A stretch of 64,000 nucleotides of DNA from Roseovarius pelagicus (GTDB lineage: Bacteria; Pseudomonadota; Alphaproteobacteria; Rhodobacterales; Rhodobacteraceae). Made by a program: the position numbers and the translations under genes. Location of the stretch: assembly GCF_025639885.1 (NCBI RefSeq), contig NZ_CP106738.1, positions 2,170,001 to 2,234,000 on the forward strand. Direction: 5' to 3'. This document shows positions 54,976-64,000 of the stretch, in pieces (the first letter of the stretch is position 1; each line of letters opens with the position of its first letter). The notes under the pieces are model-generated. The model was not told where the DNA came from. It saw only the letters and a program-made list of their open reading frames with translations, and did not search any database.

Positions 54976-57907
54976 GCCGCAGTCTCATCCGCGCCTCTAT
55001 GCGCTGCCGCCCGGCGTCGATTTTCCAACCGAGCTGATCAAAGGGATCGATCAGCGGTTGGCGGGCCAGCCGCCCGAAGCGTTGGCGCAAGTTCTGCTGA
55101 TCGTGAACACACGGCGCATGGCACGACGCGTTCGTGCAATCTGGGACGCCGGGCCGCCACGTCTGCTGCCGCGTATATCGCTTGTCACCGATATTGGGAT
55201 GAACGCGGCGCTGACCGACCTGCCGCCGCCGGTCCCTGACCTACGCCGACGGCTAGAACTGATCCAGTTGATCGCTCGACTGTTGGACCAACAGCCCGAT
55301 CTGGCGCCACGGAGTGCGCTCTATGATCTGGCTGACAGCCTCGCTGCGCTGATGGACGAGATGCAGGGCGAAGGTGTCGCGCCCGAGGTGATTGATGCGC
55401 TCGATGTCAGCGACCAGTCCGGTCATTGGGAACGTATCCGCAGCTTTCTTAATATCGTGCGCGAGTTTACCGGTGCGGACGCGCAGCCCGATGCCGCCTC
55501 GCGCCAGCGACGCGCCGTCGAGACGGTAATCGCACAATGGCAGATGAACCCGCCCGCGCATCCTGTGTTGGTCGCGGGCTCCACCGGGTCGCGCGGCACC
55601 ACGCAACTATTGATGCAGGCGGTGGCGCATCTACCACAAGGGGCGTTGATCCTGCCGGGGTATGATTACGATATGCCCGATGCGGCGTGGGGTGGATTGA
55701 CGGATCCGTTGCTGTCCGAAGACCATCCCCAGTATCGTTATCACGCGCTGCGCAGCGCCTTGGGCTTGCAGCCGGATCAAGTGGCCCGATGGACTGACAC
55801 GCCTCCGGCCAACATTGCCCGCAATCGTGCCATATCACTGGCTTTACGTCCTGCCCCGATGACAGATGCGTGGCGCGAGGATGGGCCAGAACTGCGCGAT
55901 CTGGCCGGAGCAATGCAGGACGTGACACTTGTTGAGGCCCCATCGCAGCGACAAGAGGCGCTGGCGATTGCGATGCGGTTGCGACAGGCTGCCGAGGACG
56001 GGCAAACTGCGGCGCTGATCACGCCGGACCGGACGCTGACACGGCAGGTCACGGCAGCGATGGATCGATGGGGCATCCTGCCGGATGACAGCGCCGGCCT
56101 GCCATTACATCGAACACCACCGGGACGGCTTTTGCGGCATGTGGCGGCGCTCTTTGAGACCCGGCTAACCGCCGAGGCGCTGCTGACGATCCTCAAGCAC
56201 CCGATGACACATTCGGGCAGTGATCGCGGGGCGCATCTGCTTCTGACTCGCGAACTCGAACTGCGTCTACGCCGTCATGGGCCGCCCTACCCAGAGGCCG
56301 AAGACGTCATGGCGTGGGCCGCGACGCAAGATCACGAGATGGCGCCGGAATGGGGCAACTGGCTGGCCACGCATCTGTGTGGCAGAGACAGCGCCGCAGC
56401 AGAAAGCCCCCTGACCAGCCATATTGCGGAGCATTTGTCGACCGCCGAGGCGATCGCCGGGGGATGTCGTAACGCACCACCCGGTGCGCTCTGGTCAGAA
56501 GAAGATGGGCGCAAGGCACGTGAGACGATGCACGAACTGCGTGACGAGGCGGAACATGGCGGCAACATGCGCGCCACTGATTATGCCGCATTGGTGCAGG
56601 CGCTTCTATCGCGCGAGGAGGTGCGTAATCCTGACAATGCGCATCCAGATATTCTGATCTGGGGCACGTTGGAGGCACGCGTTCAAGGGGCAGAGCTGCT
56701 GATCCTCGCGGGCCTGAACGAAGGCAGCTGGCCTGAAGCACCCAAACCTGATCCTTGGCTGAACCGCGCGTTACGCAATCAGGCGGGTCTGTTGCTGCCC
56801 GAACGGCGCATCGGGCTGGCCGCACATGATTTTCAGCAGGCCGTTGCCGCACGCGAAGTCTGGCTGACACGATCCGTGCGCAGCGCCGAGGCTGAAACCG
56901 TTGTATCGCGTTGGATGAACCGGCTTCAGAACTTGCTGAACGGGTTGCCGGATCAAGGGGGGCAAGCGGCCCTTGCCGGCATGCGCGAGCGCGGTGCGAT
57001 CTGGCTACGACGTGCCGCGATGTTGGAAGACGCACCCAAAACCGAGTCAGCCCCGCGCCCCGCGCCCTGCCCGCCCTTGGCTCAGCGGCCAAACCGCCTG
57101 TCAGTGACCGAGATAAAGCGCCTGATACGCGACCCCTATGCGATCTATGCGCGCCACGTACTTCGGCTTCGGCCCTTGGATCCGCTGATGAAGGTGCCCG
57201 ATGCATTGTTGCGCGGGATTGTCCTGCACAAAGTGCTGGAGGATTTCATTCGTGAAACCCGCGATGATGACCACCTGTGCACCGCTGCCCGCCTGATGCA
57301 GATCGCCGAAGCGCATCTGATCGAAAACGTGCCGTGGGCCGAGGCACGCGCGATGTGGCTGGCGCGATTGGGGCGGGTTGCACATTGGTTTGTTCAGTCG
57401 GAGCTTGATCGTCGTAAATCCGCATACCCGGCCGCGTTCGAAGAGCGCAGCGAGGCGCGCATTGAAGTATTGGATTTTTCTCTGGTGGCGGCAGCAGACC
57501 GGATCGACATCGACCCATCTGGCAACCTGCATATCTATGATTACAAGACCGGCGCACCGCCGGGGCCAAAAGAGCAGAAATTTTTCGACAAACAACTTCT
57601 GCTCGAAGCGGCGATGGCCGAAATTGCCGGATTTGGCAAAATTGCGCCTGCTCGGGTCACCAATGCGGCCTATATCGGGCTCGGCAGTGGTGGCAGGATC
57701 GAACCCGCGCCATTGGACGACACCCCGACGAGCGAAGTATGGGCAGAGCTGACCGCGCTGATCGCAGCCTACCAGAATGTGGATATGGGATATACCTCGC
57801 GGCGGGCAATGCAGCGCACCCGCGATCCCGGCGATTATGATCAGCTCGCCCGGTTTGGCGAATGGGACATTACCGACGAGGCACAGCCGACAAAGGTGGG
57901 AAAATGA
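54968..57907 (+). CDS. addB: ATP-dependent helicase/nuclease subunit AddB
   Basis: A 979-residue alphaproteobacterial AddB. It begins MFEPQSHPRLYALPPGVDFP and has LLIVNTRRMARRVRAIW in place of a consensus Walker A. LILAGLNEGSWPEAPKPDPWLNRAL is a family core motif, and a C-terminal nuclease domain carries LHIYDYKTGAPPGPKEQKFF (Asp-Tyr-Lys, catalytic). With AddA it resects DNA ends for RecA loading. The Fe-S cysteines of the Bacillus protein are not present at the C-terminus. The ATG at 54968 overlaps murU; an ATG at 54962 would also fit. It is coupled to addA by an ATGA overlap. Confidence 0.92.
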   Translation: MFEPQSHPRLYALPPGVDFPTELIKGIDQRLAGQPPEALAQVLLIVNTRRMARRVRAIWDAGPPRLLPRISLVTDIGMNAALTDLPPPVPDLRRRLELIQLIARLLDQQPDLAPRSALYDLADSLAALMDEMQGEGVAPEVIDALDVSDQSGHWERIRSFLNIVREFTGADAQPDAASRQRRAVETVIAQWQMNPPAHPVLVAGSTGSRGTTQLLMQAVAHLPQGALILPGYDYDMPDAAWGGLTDPLLSEDHPQYRYHALRSALGLQPDQVARWTDTPPANIARNRAISLALRPAPMTDAWREDGPELRDLAGAMQDVTLVEAPSQRQEALAIAMRLRQAAEDGQTAALITPDRTLTRQVTAAMDRWGILPDDSAGLPLHRTPPGRLLRHVAALFETRLTAEALLTILKHPMTHSGSDRGAHLLLTRELELRLRRHGPPYPEAEDVMAWAATQDHEMAPEWGNWLATHLCGRDSAAAESPLTSHIAEHLSTAEAIAGGCRNAPPGALWSEEDGRKARETMHELRDEAEHGGNMRATDYAALVQALLSREEVRNPDNAHPDILIWGTLEARVQGAELLILAGLNEGSWPEAPKPDPWLNRALRNQAGLLLPERRIGLAAHDFQQAVAAREVWLTRSVRSAEAETVVSRWMNRLQNLLNGLPDQGGQAALAGMRERGAIWLRRAAMLEDAPKTESAPRPAPCPPLAQRPNRLSVTEIKRLIRDPYAIYARHVLRLRPLDPLMKVPDALLRGIVLHKVLEDFIRETRDDDHLCTAARLMQIAEAHLIENVPWAEARAMWLARLGRVAHWFVQSELDRRKSAYPAAFEERSEARIEVLDFSLVAAADRIDIDPSGNLHIYDYKTGAPPGPKEQKFFDKQLLLEAAMAEIAGFGKIAPARVTNAAYIGLGSGGRIEPAPLDDTPTSEVWAELTALIAAYQNVDMGYTSRRAMQRTRDPGDYDQLARFGEWDITDEAQPTKVGK

Positions 57908-60900
57908 CACGCGACGCCGCTACACAGCGCCAGATCGCTGCCGCCCGGCCCGACCGATCTACTTGGTTGGCGGCCAACGCTGGATCGGGCAAAACCAAGG
58001 TACTGACCGACCGCGTGGCGCGGCTATTGCTGGATGGTGTCGATCCGCAGCATATTCTGTGTCTGACCTACACCAAGGCCGCCGCAAGCGAGATGCAAAA
58101 CCGACTGTTTCGGCGTTTGGGGAAATGGGCGATGCTGGGGGATGCCCAGCTGACCACAGAGCTGAATGACCTCGGGTTGGACGGGCCACTGCCAGACGAG
58201 GCGCTGCGCAATGCGCGGCGTCTGTTCGCCATGGCAGTCGAAACGCCGGGCGGGTTGAAAATCCAGACCATCCACTCGTTCTGTGCGGGTCTTTTGCGTC
58301 GTTTTCCACTGGAGGCCGGTGTCAGCCCGAATTTCTCCGAGATGGAAGATCGCGCGGCAGCCTTGTTGCGGGCGGAAATCGTTGAAGGGATCGCCGCCGG
58401 GCCGGAGGCCGACAAGCTGGCAGCCGTGGCGCGACACTATAGCGGTGATAGTATCGCCGATCTGGCACAAGAGATTGCTGGAAAACAGAGCCTGATCCAG
58501 CATGAATGGACCGACGCGGGGCTTCGTCGTGTTCTGGGTTTGCGCGACCACCAAACCCGAGACTGGCTGCGCGATTCTGTCTATCTGGGTGGCGAACAGG
58601 AAATTCTGGCCACTCTGCTGCCTGCATTGCGGGCCGGTACGTCTACCGATCAGAAAAATGCCGAAAAACTGGCGGCGATCAACACGCTTGATTTGGCGGC
58701 ACTGTCGACCCTCGAGGGGGTTTTTCTGTCAGGCAAGGGAACCGACCCGCCCTTTGCCGCCAAGATTGGCACGCGTCAGGACTTCCCGACCAAGAAAACC
58801 ACACAGGCGCTTGGCGATACTGCTGCACCACTACATGAGTGGATGCGCCGGGTCGAAACAGCAAGGGAGACGCGCGTCGCGCTCGACGCGCTCGACGCAG
58901 CCCACGCGCTGCACGATTTTGCTCATGTGTTTCTGGCCGCCTATGCGGAGGCCAAACAGCGACGCAGTTGGCTAGATTTTGATGATCTGATCCTGAAGGC
59001 GGTCAACCTGCTGACACGTCGAGATGTCACCGCATGGGTATTATTCCGTTTGGATGGAGGCATAGACCATATCCTGCTGGATGAGGCACAGGATACCAGC
59101 CCGGAACAATGGCAAGTCATTGCGCGTCTGGCGCAGGAGTTTACCAGCGGCATCGGATCGCGCCCTAACGACCGGCGAACGATCTTTGTCGTAGGGGACA
59201 AGAAACAGTCGATCTATTCCTTTCAGGGGGCCGACCCGCGCGAGTTTGACCGGATGCAAGCCGAGTTTGCCGAACGGTTGGGGGCCACGCCGGATCCGCT
59301 GCAATCGCATCGGCTGGAACATTCATTCCGCTCTTCACAGGTGATCCTCGATCTGGTTGATCAGGTATTCGCAAAGGTCGTTCAACCCGAAGGATTATCG
59401 CTTGATGCACACCATCTGGCGTTCAAGACCGATTTGCCCGGTCGCGTTGATCTATGGCCCGTGCCCGAACCAGAACAGGCCATCGACGATCCTGCATGGC
59501 ATGATCCGGTCGATGTGGTCGCTGGCAACGATCCGGCTGTATCTCTGGCGGCCCAAATAGCACAAAGCATTTCAGATATGATCGACACGGGGCAGCCCAT
59601 CCCGACCGGCGAGGGCACGACGATGCGCCCGGTCCGGGCAGGTGATGTGCTGATCCTTGTTCAGGGACGTTCACAGCTATTTCACGAGATTATTCGCGCC
59701 TGCAAGGCCCGCAACCTGCCCATCGCCGGCGCGGACAGACTGCGGGTAGCGGGTGAACTGGCCGTACGCGATTTGGCGGCATTGCTATCGTTTCTTGCTA
59801 CACCCGAGGACAGTCTGGCGCTCGCCACCGCATTGCGCTCGCCACTCTTTGGCTGGAGCGAGACGCAATTGCACGCATTGGCGCAGCCGCGCACACAGCC
59901 CTATTTATGGCCAGCATTGCGCCTGCGCGCAGATGAATTCCCCGAAACGATGACAATCCTCAATGATCTGCGCGCCCAAGTGGATTATCTGCGCCCCTAT
60001 GACCTGATCGAACGTATCCTGACACGCCATTCGGGCCGACGCAGGCTGTTGTCACGCCTCGGACCCGAGGCCGAGGATGGCATCGACGCGCTGCTCAGTC
60101 AGGCACTCGCCTACGAACAAAAGGCGGTGGACAGCTTGACGGGCTTTCTGGTCTGGCTGGAAACCGATGATCTTGAAATAAAACGTCAGATGGACAGCGC
60201 AGGAAACCGCATTCGGGTGATGACGGTCCATGGCGCAAAAGGGCTGGAGTCACCGATTGTTATCCTGCCGGATACGGGCGAACGCAACACGCCGATGCGC
60301 GGCCAGATCACGGTATCTGACGACATCCCCCTCTGGCGTATGACAGCCGATAACGTCCCCGCCCGGATACGCGACGCTGTTGATCTGGCAAAATCAGCAG
60401 AAGAAGCCGAGCGTGATCGCCTGCTCTATGTGGCCATGACACGGGCAGAAACCTGGCTGATTGTCGCCTGCGCCAAGCCACCGGGCAAGAACGGCAAGAG
60501 CTGGTACGAGAAGATTGCCGCTGGAATGACCGCAAGCGGAGCGTTTACCTACAGCTTTGATGATGCGGATGGATTGCGGATGGAAACAGGGAATTGGGCT
60601 GCAACAGAGACTGTTGTTGAACCTGAAACGATAATTGTCACCGCCGAGTTGTCTGCATTTTTCGGCGATCCTGTTTCCGAGATTCCGTCGCGACCCACCG
60701 CCCTTAGCCCATCTGATCTGGGCGGGGCCAAAGCTCTGCCCGGCGAGGCTGGGCTGGACGAGGACGCCGCCAAACGCTGGGGCCGCCAGGTACATCTGTT
60801 GCTAGAGGTTCTGCCAGACGTGCCGCATGATATATGGCCCGCAATTGTGGCGCAAATGCTGAGCACCGGACCGGACCGGGCTGATGCCACCACGCAAGCG

Positions 60901-61284
60901 GCCCTCCTGTCGGAAGTGGAAAACGTGCTGACAGCCACGGATTTGACCGTGCTATTTCAGCCTGCCGCGCTGGTCGAAGTGCCGATTACCGCATCGCTGC
61001 CGGAGTTGGGCGGCAGAAGGCTGCATGGTATTATTGACCGGATGATTCTGGGCACCGATCGCATTCTGATCGTCGATTTCAAAACAAACCGCGTTGTGCC
61101 TGACAGCCCGGCGGCCTGCCCCATTGGTCTGCTGCGGCAAATGGGGGCCTATGCCGCAGCGGTACGGCAGATCTATCCCGGTAAGCCCGTCGATACCGCA
61201 TTATTGTGGACGCGCACAGCACAGATGATGATGCTCCCACACGATCTAGTAACAGAAGCCGTCACGACCACTTCAATACCTTGA
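57904..61284 (+). CDS. addA: ATP-dependent helicase/nuclease subunit AddA
   Basis: A 1126-residue UvrD-like helicase with motif [21 protein letters not shown], motif [17 protein letters not shown], motif [20 protein letters not shown], a later [17 protein letters not shown] (motif V) and [15 protein letters not shown] (motif VI). The C-terminal nuclease domain has LLLEVLPD, then [12 protein letters not shown] (catalytic Asp-x-Lys). AddAB is the alphaproteobacterial counterpart of RecBCD. It begins at the addB stop (ATGA). Confidence 0.95.
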   Translation: MTRDAATQRQIAAARPDRSTWLAANAGSGKTKVLTDRVARLLLDGVDPQHILCLTYTKAAASEMQNRLFRRLGKWAMLGDAQLTTELNDLGLDGPLPDEALRNARRLFAMAVETPGGLKIQTIHSFCAGLLRRFPLEAGVSPNFSEMEDRAAALLRAEIVEGIAAGPEADKLAAVARHYSGDSIADLAQEIAGKQSLIQHEWTDAGLRRVLGLRDHQTRDWLRDSVYLGGEQEILATLLPALRAGTSTDQKNAEKLAAINTLDLAALSTLEGVFLSGKGTDPPFAAKIGTRQDFPTKKTTQALGDTAAPLHEWMRRVETARETRVALDALDAAHALHDFAHVFLAAYAEAKQRRSWLDFDDLILKAVNLLTRRDVTAWVLFRLDGGIDHILLDEAQDTSPEQWQVIARLAQEFTSGIGSRPNDRRTIFVVGDKKQSIYSFQGADPREFDRMQAEFAERLGATPDPLQSHRLEHSFRSSQVILDLVDQVFAKVVQPEGLSLDAHHLAFKTDLPGRVDLWPVPEPEQAIDDPAWHDPVDVVAGNDPAVSLAAQIAQSISDMIDTGQPIPTGEGTTMRPVRAGDVLILVQGRSQLFHEIIRACKARNLPIAGADRLRVAGELAVRDLAALLSFLATPEDSLALATALRSPLFGWSETQLHALAQPRTQPYLWPALRLRADEFPETMTILNDLRAQVDYLRPYDLIERILTRHSGRRRLLSRLGPEAEDGIDALLSQALAYEQKAVDSLTGFLVWLETDDLEIKRQMDSAGNRIRVMTVHGAKGLESPIVILPDTGERNTPMRGQITVSDDIPLWRMTADNVPARIRDAVDLAKSAEEAERDRLLYVAMTRAETWLIVACAKPPGKNGKSWYEKIAAGMTASGAFTYSFDDADGLRMETGNWAATETVVEPETIIVTAELSAFFGDPVSEIPSRPTALSPSDLGGAKALPGEAGLDEDAAKRWGRQVHLLLEVLPDVPHDIWPAIVAQMLSTGPDRADATTQAALLSEVENVLTATDLTVLFQPAALVEVPITASLPELGGRRLHGIIDRMILGTDRILIVDFKTNRVVPDSPAACPIGLLRQMGAYAAAVRQIYPGKPVDTALLWTRTAQMMMLPHDLVTEAVTTTSIP

Positions 61285-61309
61285 CCTTCGCCATGGCGAT
61301 ACCTACGTT
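61280..61309 (+). promoter_or_regulatory. trxA: Possible promoter for trxA
   Basis: CTTGAC at 61280-61285, a 17-base spacer and CTACGT at 61303-61308 match the alphaproteobacterial CTTGAC-N17-CTATAT consensus in part. It would give trxA its own transcript independent of addA. Confidence 0.45.
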
Positions 61310-61345
61310 CTGTCCGAACCCAAGATCCCCCAAAGGAGACATCCC

Positions 61346-61666
61346 ATGGCCACCGTTGCCGTCACCGACGATACCTTCGACGCCGAAGTAAAGAATTCAG
61401 ACATCCCCGTTGTGGTGGATTTCTGGGCAGAGTGGTGCGGCCCCTGCAAACAGATCGGTCCAGCACTGGAAGAGATCGCAGCGGAAATGGGCGGCAAGGT
61501 GAAAATCGCCAAGGTCGATGTAGACAGCAACCCGAATTCGGCCGTTGCAATGGGCGTTCGCGGTATTCCCGCACTCTTCATCTTCAAGAACGGTGAAGTG
61601 GTCTCGAACCGTTCTGGTGCTGCGCCCAAGGCTGCGCTGCAAAGCTGGATCAACGACGCTATCTGA
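61346..61666 (+). CDS. trxA: Thioredoxin 1
   Basis: A 106-residue cytosolic thioredoxin with the active site WAEWCGPCK (Cys31, Cys34), the cis-proline in RGIPALFIF, and the usual VDSNPNSA loop. It reduces protein disulfides with electrons from thioredoxin reductase and supports ribonucleotide reductase and sulfate assimilation. GGAGA precedes the ATG. It has a possible own promoter and a strong terminator right after it, so it is probably transcribed alone. Confidence 0.97.
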   Translation: MATVAVTDDTFDAEVKNSDIPVVVDFWAEWCGPCKQIGPALEEIAAEMGGKVKIAKVDVDSNPNSAVAMGVRGIPALFIFKNGEVVSNRSGAAPKAALQSWINDAI

Positions 61667-61694
61667 ATCGTCCCTCCAGACGACAAGACGGATC

Positions 61695-61720
61695 AGGGCA
61701 CCCCGCGTGGTGCCCTTTTT
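61695..61720 (+). terminator. trxA: Intrinsic terminator of trxA
   Basis: GGGCACC (61696-61702) pairs perfectly with GGTGCCC (61709-61715) and is followed directly by five T residues. It separates trxA from hslV. Confidence 0.9.
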
Positions 61721-61796
61721 CGTGCTTAATGGTTGCTGCCCTTGTGACATGCCCGTGCGGATTGCATATAAGCTGCAACAAAACGGAGGACGCACA

Positions 61797-62354
61797 ATGG
61801 CCAAAGAGCAGTTTCCCGGTTGGCACGGCACCACGATTATCGGGGTGAAAAAAGACGGCAAGGTTGTGATCGCCGGTGATGGTCAGGTCAGTCTGGGCCA
61901 GACCGTGATCAAGGGCACCGCGCGCAAGGTTCGGCGGCTCAACCCCGGAGGGTTTGACGTGGTCGCGGGCTTTGCCGGATCGACCGCCGATGCCTTCACG
62001 CTGCTGGAACGGCTCGAGGCCAAACTTGAAGCGCATCCCGGTCAGTTACAACGCGCCAGCGTCGATCTGGCCAAGGACTGGCGCACTGACAAATATCTGC
62101 AAAAGCTGGAGGCGATGCTGATTGTCACTGATGGCAGTGATCTGTTGGTCATCACCGGTGCGGGTGACGTGCTGGAACCCGAGCACAATGTCGCTGCAAT
62201 CGGATCGGGCGGCAACTATGCGCTGGCCGCCGCGCGCGGCATGATGGACACCGACCGCAGCGCCCAAGAGATCGCCCGCGCGGCGATGGCCATCGCCTCT
62301 GATATCTGCGTCTACACCAACGGCAATCTGACAGTCGAAACCATCGAGGGCTGA
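61797..62354 (+). CDS. hslV: ATP-dependent protease HslV (ClpQ) peptidase subunit
   Basis: A 185-residue proteasome-like peptidase. [23 protein letters not shown] and [16 protein letters not shown] match HslV throughout, with [17 protein letters not shown] in the C-terminal half. The catalytic Thr aligns with Thr12 here, after [11 protein letters not shown], so the mature enzyme needs removal of an 11-residue propeptide, a form I recall from other Rhodobacterales. It works with the HslU ATPase, whose gene is not in the window; the next genes are unrelated. GGAGGA at 61785-61790 sets the ATG. Confidence 0.94.
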   Translation: MAKEQFPGWHGTTIIGVKKDGKVVIAGDGQVSLGQTVIKGTARKVRRLNPGGFDVVAGFAGSTADAFTLLERLEAKLEAHPGQLQRASVDLAKDWRTDKYLQKLEAMLIVTDGSDLLVITGAGDVLEPEHNVAAIGSGGNYALAAARGMMDTDRSAQEIARAAMAIASDICVYTNGNLTVETIEG

Positions 62355-62355
62355 A

Positions 62356-62793
62356 ATGACATTCCTAAAAATAGCAATTTTCCTTTTATTAACTCTAACC
62401 ACCAGCGCTGCCATTTCGCAGTCCCGCGACCCGGAATGTCAGCGTTATGTAAACGACGCGATCCGGACGAACGAAGCCTCGGAAATTTACGATCGACAAT
62501 TAAGAAATGCCCTCAGCGATAATGAATCCGCAATGATGGGAGATCCCGAAAAATCACTGGAGAGCTATTGCACCGCTTGGACTAACGTTCATCGTTCTAT
62601 TGTCAGAGCCCTCAATGGTTACGATGCGGAGTTGGGTGCGTATAGAAATTTAAAAAAAACGTGCTTTCGTACGGATGACCTTCGGGTTGCCCGAGAGCGG
62701 ATAGTCGCCATCGAACAACGGAAAGAAACGATTAATTCTTTGTTTAGTGCATCGCTCAAACAAATTGCCAACGAACCATGTAGCCTATTCTGA
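62356..62793 (+). CDS. Low-GC small secreted protein (LprI/DUF1311-like at best)
   Basis: A 145-residue protein with a signal peptide (MTFLKIAIFLLLTLTTSAAISQ). The mature part has cysteines at both ends (DPECQRYV, ESYCTAW, KTCFRTDD, PCSLF) and mostly helical, charged sequence, loosely like lysozyme-inhibitor LprI-type domains; I would not insist on that. Its codon use is clearly AT-richer than the neighbours. It starts one base after the hslV stop, so it is likely translated from the same transcript, and stands where hslU might be expected. The composition suggests a transferred gene. Confidence 0.7.
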   Translation: MTFLKIAIFLLLTLTTSAAISQSRDPECQRYVNDAIRTNEASEIYDRQLRNALSDNESAMMGDPEKSLESYCTAWTNVHRSIVRALNGYDAELGAYRNLKKTCFRTDDLRVARERIVAIEQRKETINSLFSASLKQIANEPCSLF

Positions 62794-62865
62794 GCTATCC
62801 AGCTAAACCCAAAGCCGTTCGTTGATACACGCAGCCCAGTCAACCACAAGAAAGAGATAATAAGC

Positions 62866-63927
62866 GTGACCGAAGACGATCTACGCGCCGCCGCCGCCGC
62901 CGGTATCATCACCGAAGCACAAGCTGCGCGCCTGACGCACCTAGCGCACGAACGTGCCGGTCGGGTCGCACGAGCTTTGCCCGATGACGAACCATTTGAA
63001 CTCTTTCGTGGTTTTGCAGAAATCTTCGTATCACTCGGCCTGATCCTATTGCTCAGCGGTGCGATGGCGCTGGTCGTAGTAGTGGGCAGTGCGTTGGTTA
63101 TCGCAGTTGTTTTCGGCGGGTTGTGCTGGCTCTTCTCGCTCTATTTCACCAAGAAACGCCGCATGGCGTTACCGTCTATCGTGTTAACGATCGGATACGC
63201 CTGTGCCGCCGGAACGGTCCTCGGCTGGCTGCTGGACAAAACCGGCATCCTGAGTGGGGACACATCCGTGGTCGTCATCTTTGGCCTGCTGGGAATTGCC
63301 GCTATGGCGCTGCATTACCGCGTTTTCAAAGTCCCCTTTTCGATGTTCATCGCCGGGTTGTTTGGCCTCATGGTGGTATTCGGAACCACCGGTGTGCTGG
63401 CCGATATCGACCAGCCGTTCAAGGACTGGAACAACCTTTTTGACCTGCGGCGCGGTGGCGGTCTGGCGATTGGCACGCTGATCTTTGGCCTGCTATCGCT
63501 GGCAGTGGGGTTGTGGTTCGATATGCGCGACCCGCACCGGATCGGACGCATGGCGCGCTCGGCGTTCTGGCTGCATCTGCTGGCCGCACCTGCGCTGGTC
63601 AATACCGTGGCGCTGACAGCCTACAACACTGGCGGCACGCAAGGGATGGTTCTGACCCTCATCGCTCTCGTGTTGATCACCATGCTGGCGCTGATTATCG
63701 ACCGCCGGTCTTTCCTGACTGCTGGCTTAGGGTATCTGGCCTTTGTCGTAGCCTGGGCGATGCAATTGGGCGAGGCTGAACTGTCATGGCCGCTGCTGTT
63801 GCTGGTGCTGGGCGTAATTGTCACGACCTTGGGGACGTTCTGGACGCAGTTACGCGTCGTCCTGATGCAGGCGCTGCCCAATTTTCCGGGAAAACACCGC
63901 CTGCCACCCTATGCGATCGACGAATAG
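62866..63927 (+). CDS. DUF2157-like multi-pass membrane protein
   Basis: A 353-residue protein with a short cytosolic start TEDDLRAAAAAGIITEAQAARLTHLA, the helical domain typical of DUF2157 proteins, then about ten hydrophobic segments (for example VSLGLILLLSGAMALVVVVGSALVIAV and MLALIIDRRSFLTAGLGYL). The function is unknown. A GTG at 62866 preceded by AAAGAGATAATAA is used. It follows the low-GC secreted gene by 72 bases on the same strand. The next gene begins beyond the window. Confidence 0.75.
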   Translation: MTEDDLRAAAAAGIITEAQAARLTHLAHERAGRVARALPDDEPFELFRGFAEIFVSLGLILLLSGAMALVVVVGSALVIAVVFGGLCWLFSLYFTKKRRMALPSIVLTIGYACAAGTVLGWLLDKTGILSGDTSVVVIFGLLGIAAMALHYRVFKVPFSMFIAGLFGLMVVFGTTGVLADIDQPFKDWNNLFDLRRGGGLAIGTLIFGLLSLAVGLWFDMRDPHRIGRMARSAFWLHLLAAPALVNTVALTAYNTGGTQGMVLTLIALVLITMLALIIDRRSFLTAGLGYLAFVVAWAMQLGEAELSWPLLLLVLGVIVTTLGTFWTQLRVVLMQALPNFPGKHRLPPYAIDE

Positions 63928-64000
63928 CCGCCGGGCTTTGACTTGTGTTTTCCGCATCCATGCTTAGGTTCCGGCCAAACCCGACCTCAGGAGTGACTGA

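Noticed and set aside
56307..57206. A 299-codon open frame antisense to addB
   Set aside because: Arg-, Ala- and His-rich composition without any domain, wholly inside a well-supported addB frame.

Overview
The window looks like a chromosomal segment of an alphaproteobacterium of the Rhodobacteraceae/Roseobacter type. The evidence is high GC with strong third-position GC, a regB / senC-regA redox-control locus near ahcY, a SAM-II riboswitch upstream of metZ, an AddAB-type recombination nuclease linked to tsaE, amgK and murU, and an HslV with the short N-terminal propeptide I recall from this group. The family is an inference from gene content and order; no rRNA or other taxonomic marker is present. 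I found no tRNA, rRNA, CRISPR array, transposase, integrase or phage gene.

Layout. 1-11.5 kb: a surface-polysaccharide block. It holds four glycosyltransferases, a KpsT/KpsE/KpsM-like ABC export apparatus, a PAPS-dependent sulfotransferase and a large RTX calcium-binding repeat protein, preceded by the end of a YeeZ-like SDR epimerase. 11.6-28.3 kb: a metabolic block. It holds a trimethylamine/histamine-dehydrogenase-like flavoprotein, nicotinate phosphoribosyltransferase, a tiny membrane protein flanked by two copies of a palindromic element, an orphan ABC substrate-binding protein, a multi-pass membrane protein, hyuA-hyuB (hydantoinase/oxoprolinase), a 2,4-dienoyl-CoA reductase-like enzyme, an AlkB-type hydroxylase and a NuoE-NuoF fusion resembling the NADH-reducing subunit of formate dehydrogenase. 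28.5-41 kb: ftsY with a long Pro-rich spacer, MgtC-like and EamA membrane proteins, yciB, a glutathione transferase, an alpha/beta hydrolase, metZ behind a SAM-II riboswitch with its own promoter and terminator, and a translationally coupled PrpD-like / 2-hydroxyacid dehydrogenase / DapA-like catabolic set.

41-51 kb: folE2, a DUF2853 protein, a secreted ClpP-fold-like protein, ahcY, an FkbM methyltransferase, an HD phosphohydrolase and the reg locus. senC, the copper/redox accessory gene, carries an apparent +1 frameshift in a six-base homopolymer. 51-64 kb: a compact co-directional run of PAS protein, tsaE, amgK, murU, addB, addA, trxA and hslV, with several stop/start overlaps. It ends in a low-GC secreted protein and a DUF2157-like membrane protein where hslU might have been expected.

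The best-supported regulatory element is the metZ leader: a promoter, the SAM-II aptamer starting at the predicted transcription start, and an intrinsic terminator just before the ribosome-binding site. The most testable oddities are the senC frameshift, the substituted active-site bowl of the TMADH-like enzyme, the formate-dehydrogenase-like NAD subunit without an adjacent catalytic subunit, and the inverted palindrome pair at 15.1/15.5 kb. I did not find a clearly new multi-gene system; most of the window is recognisable.
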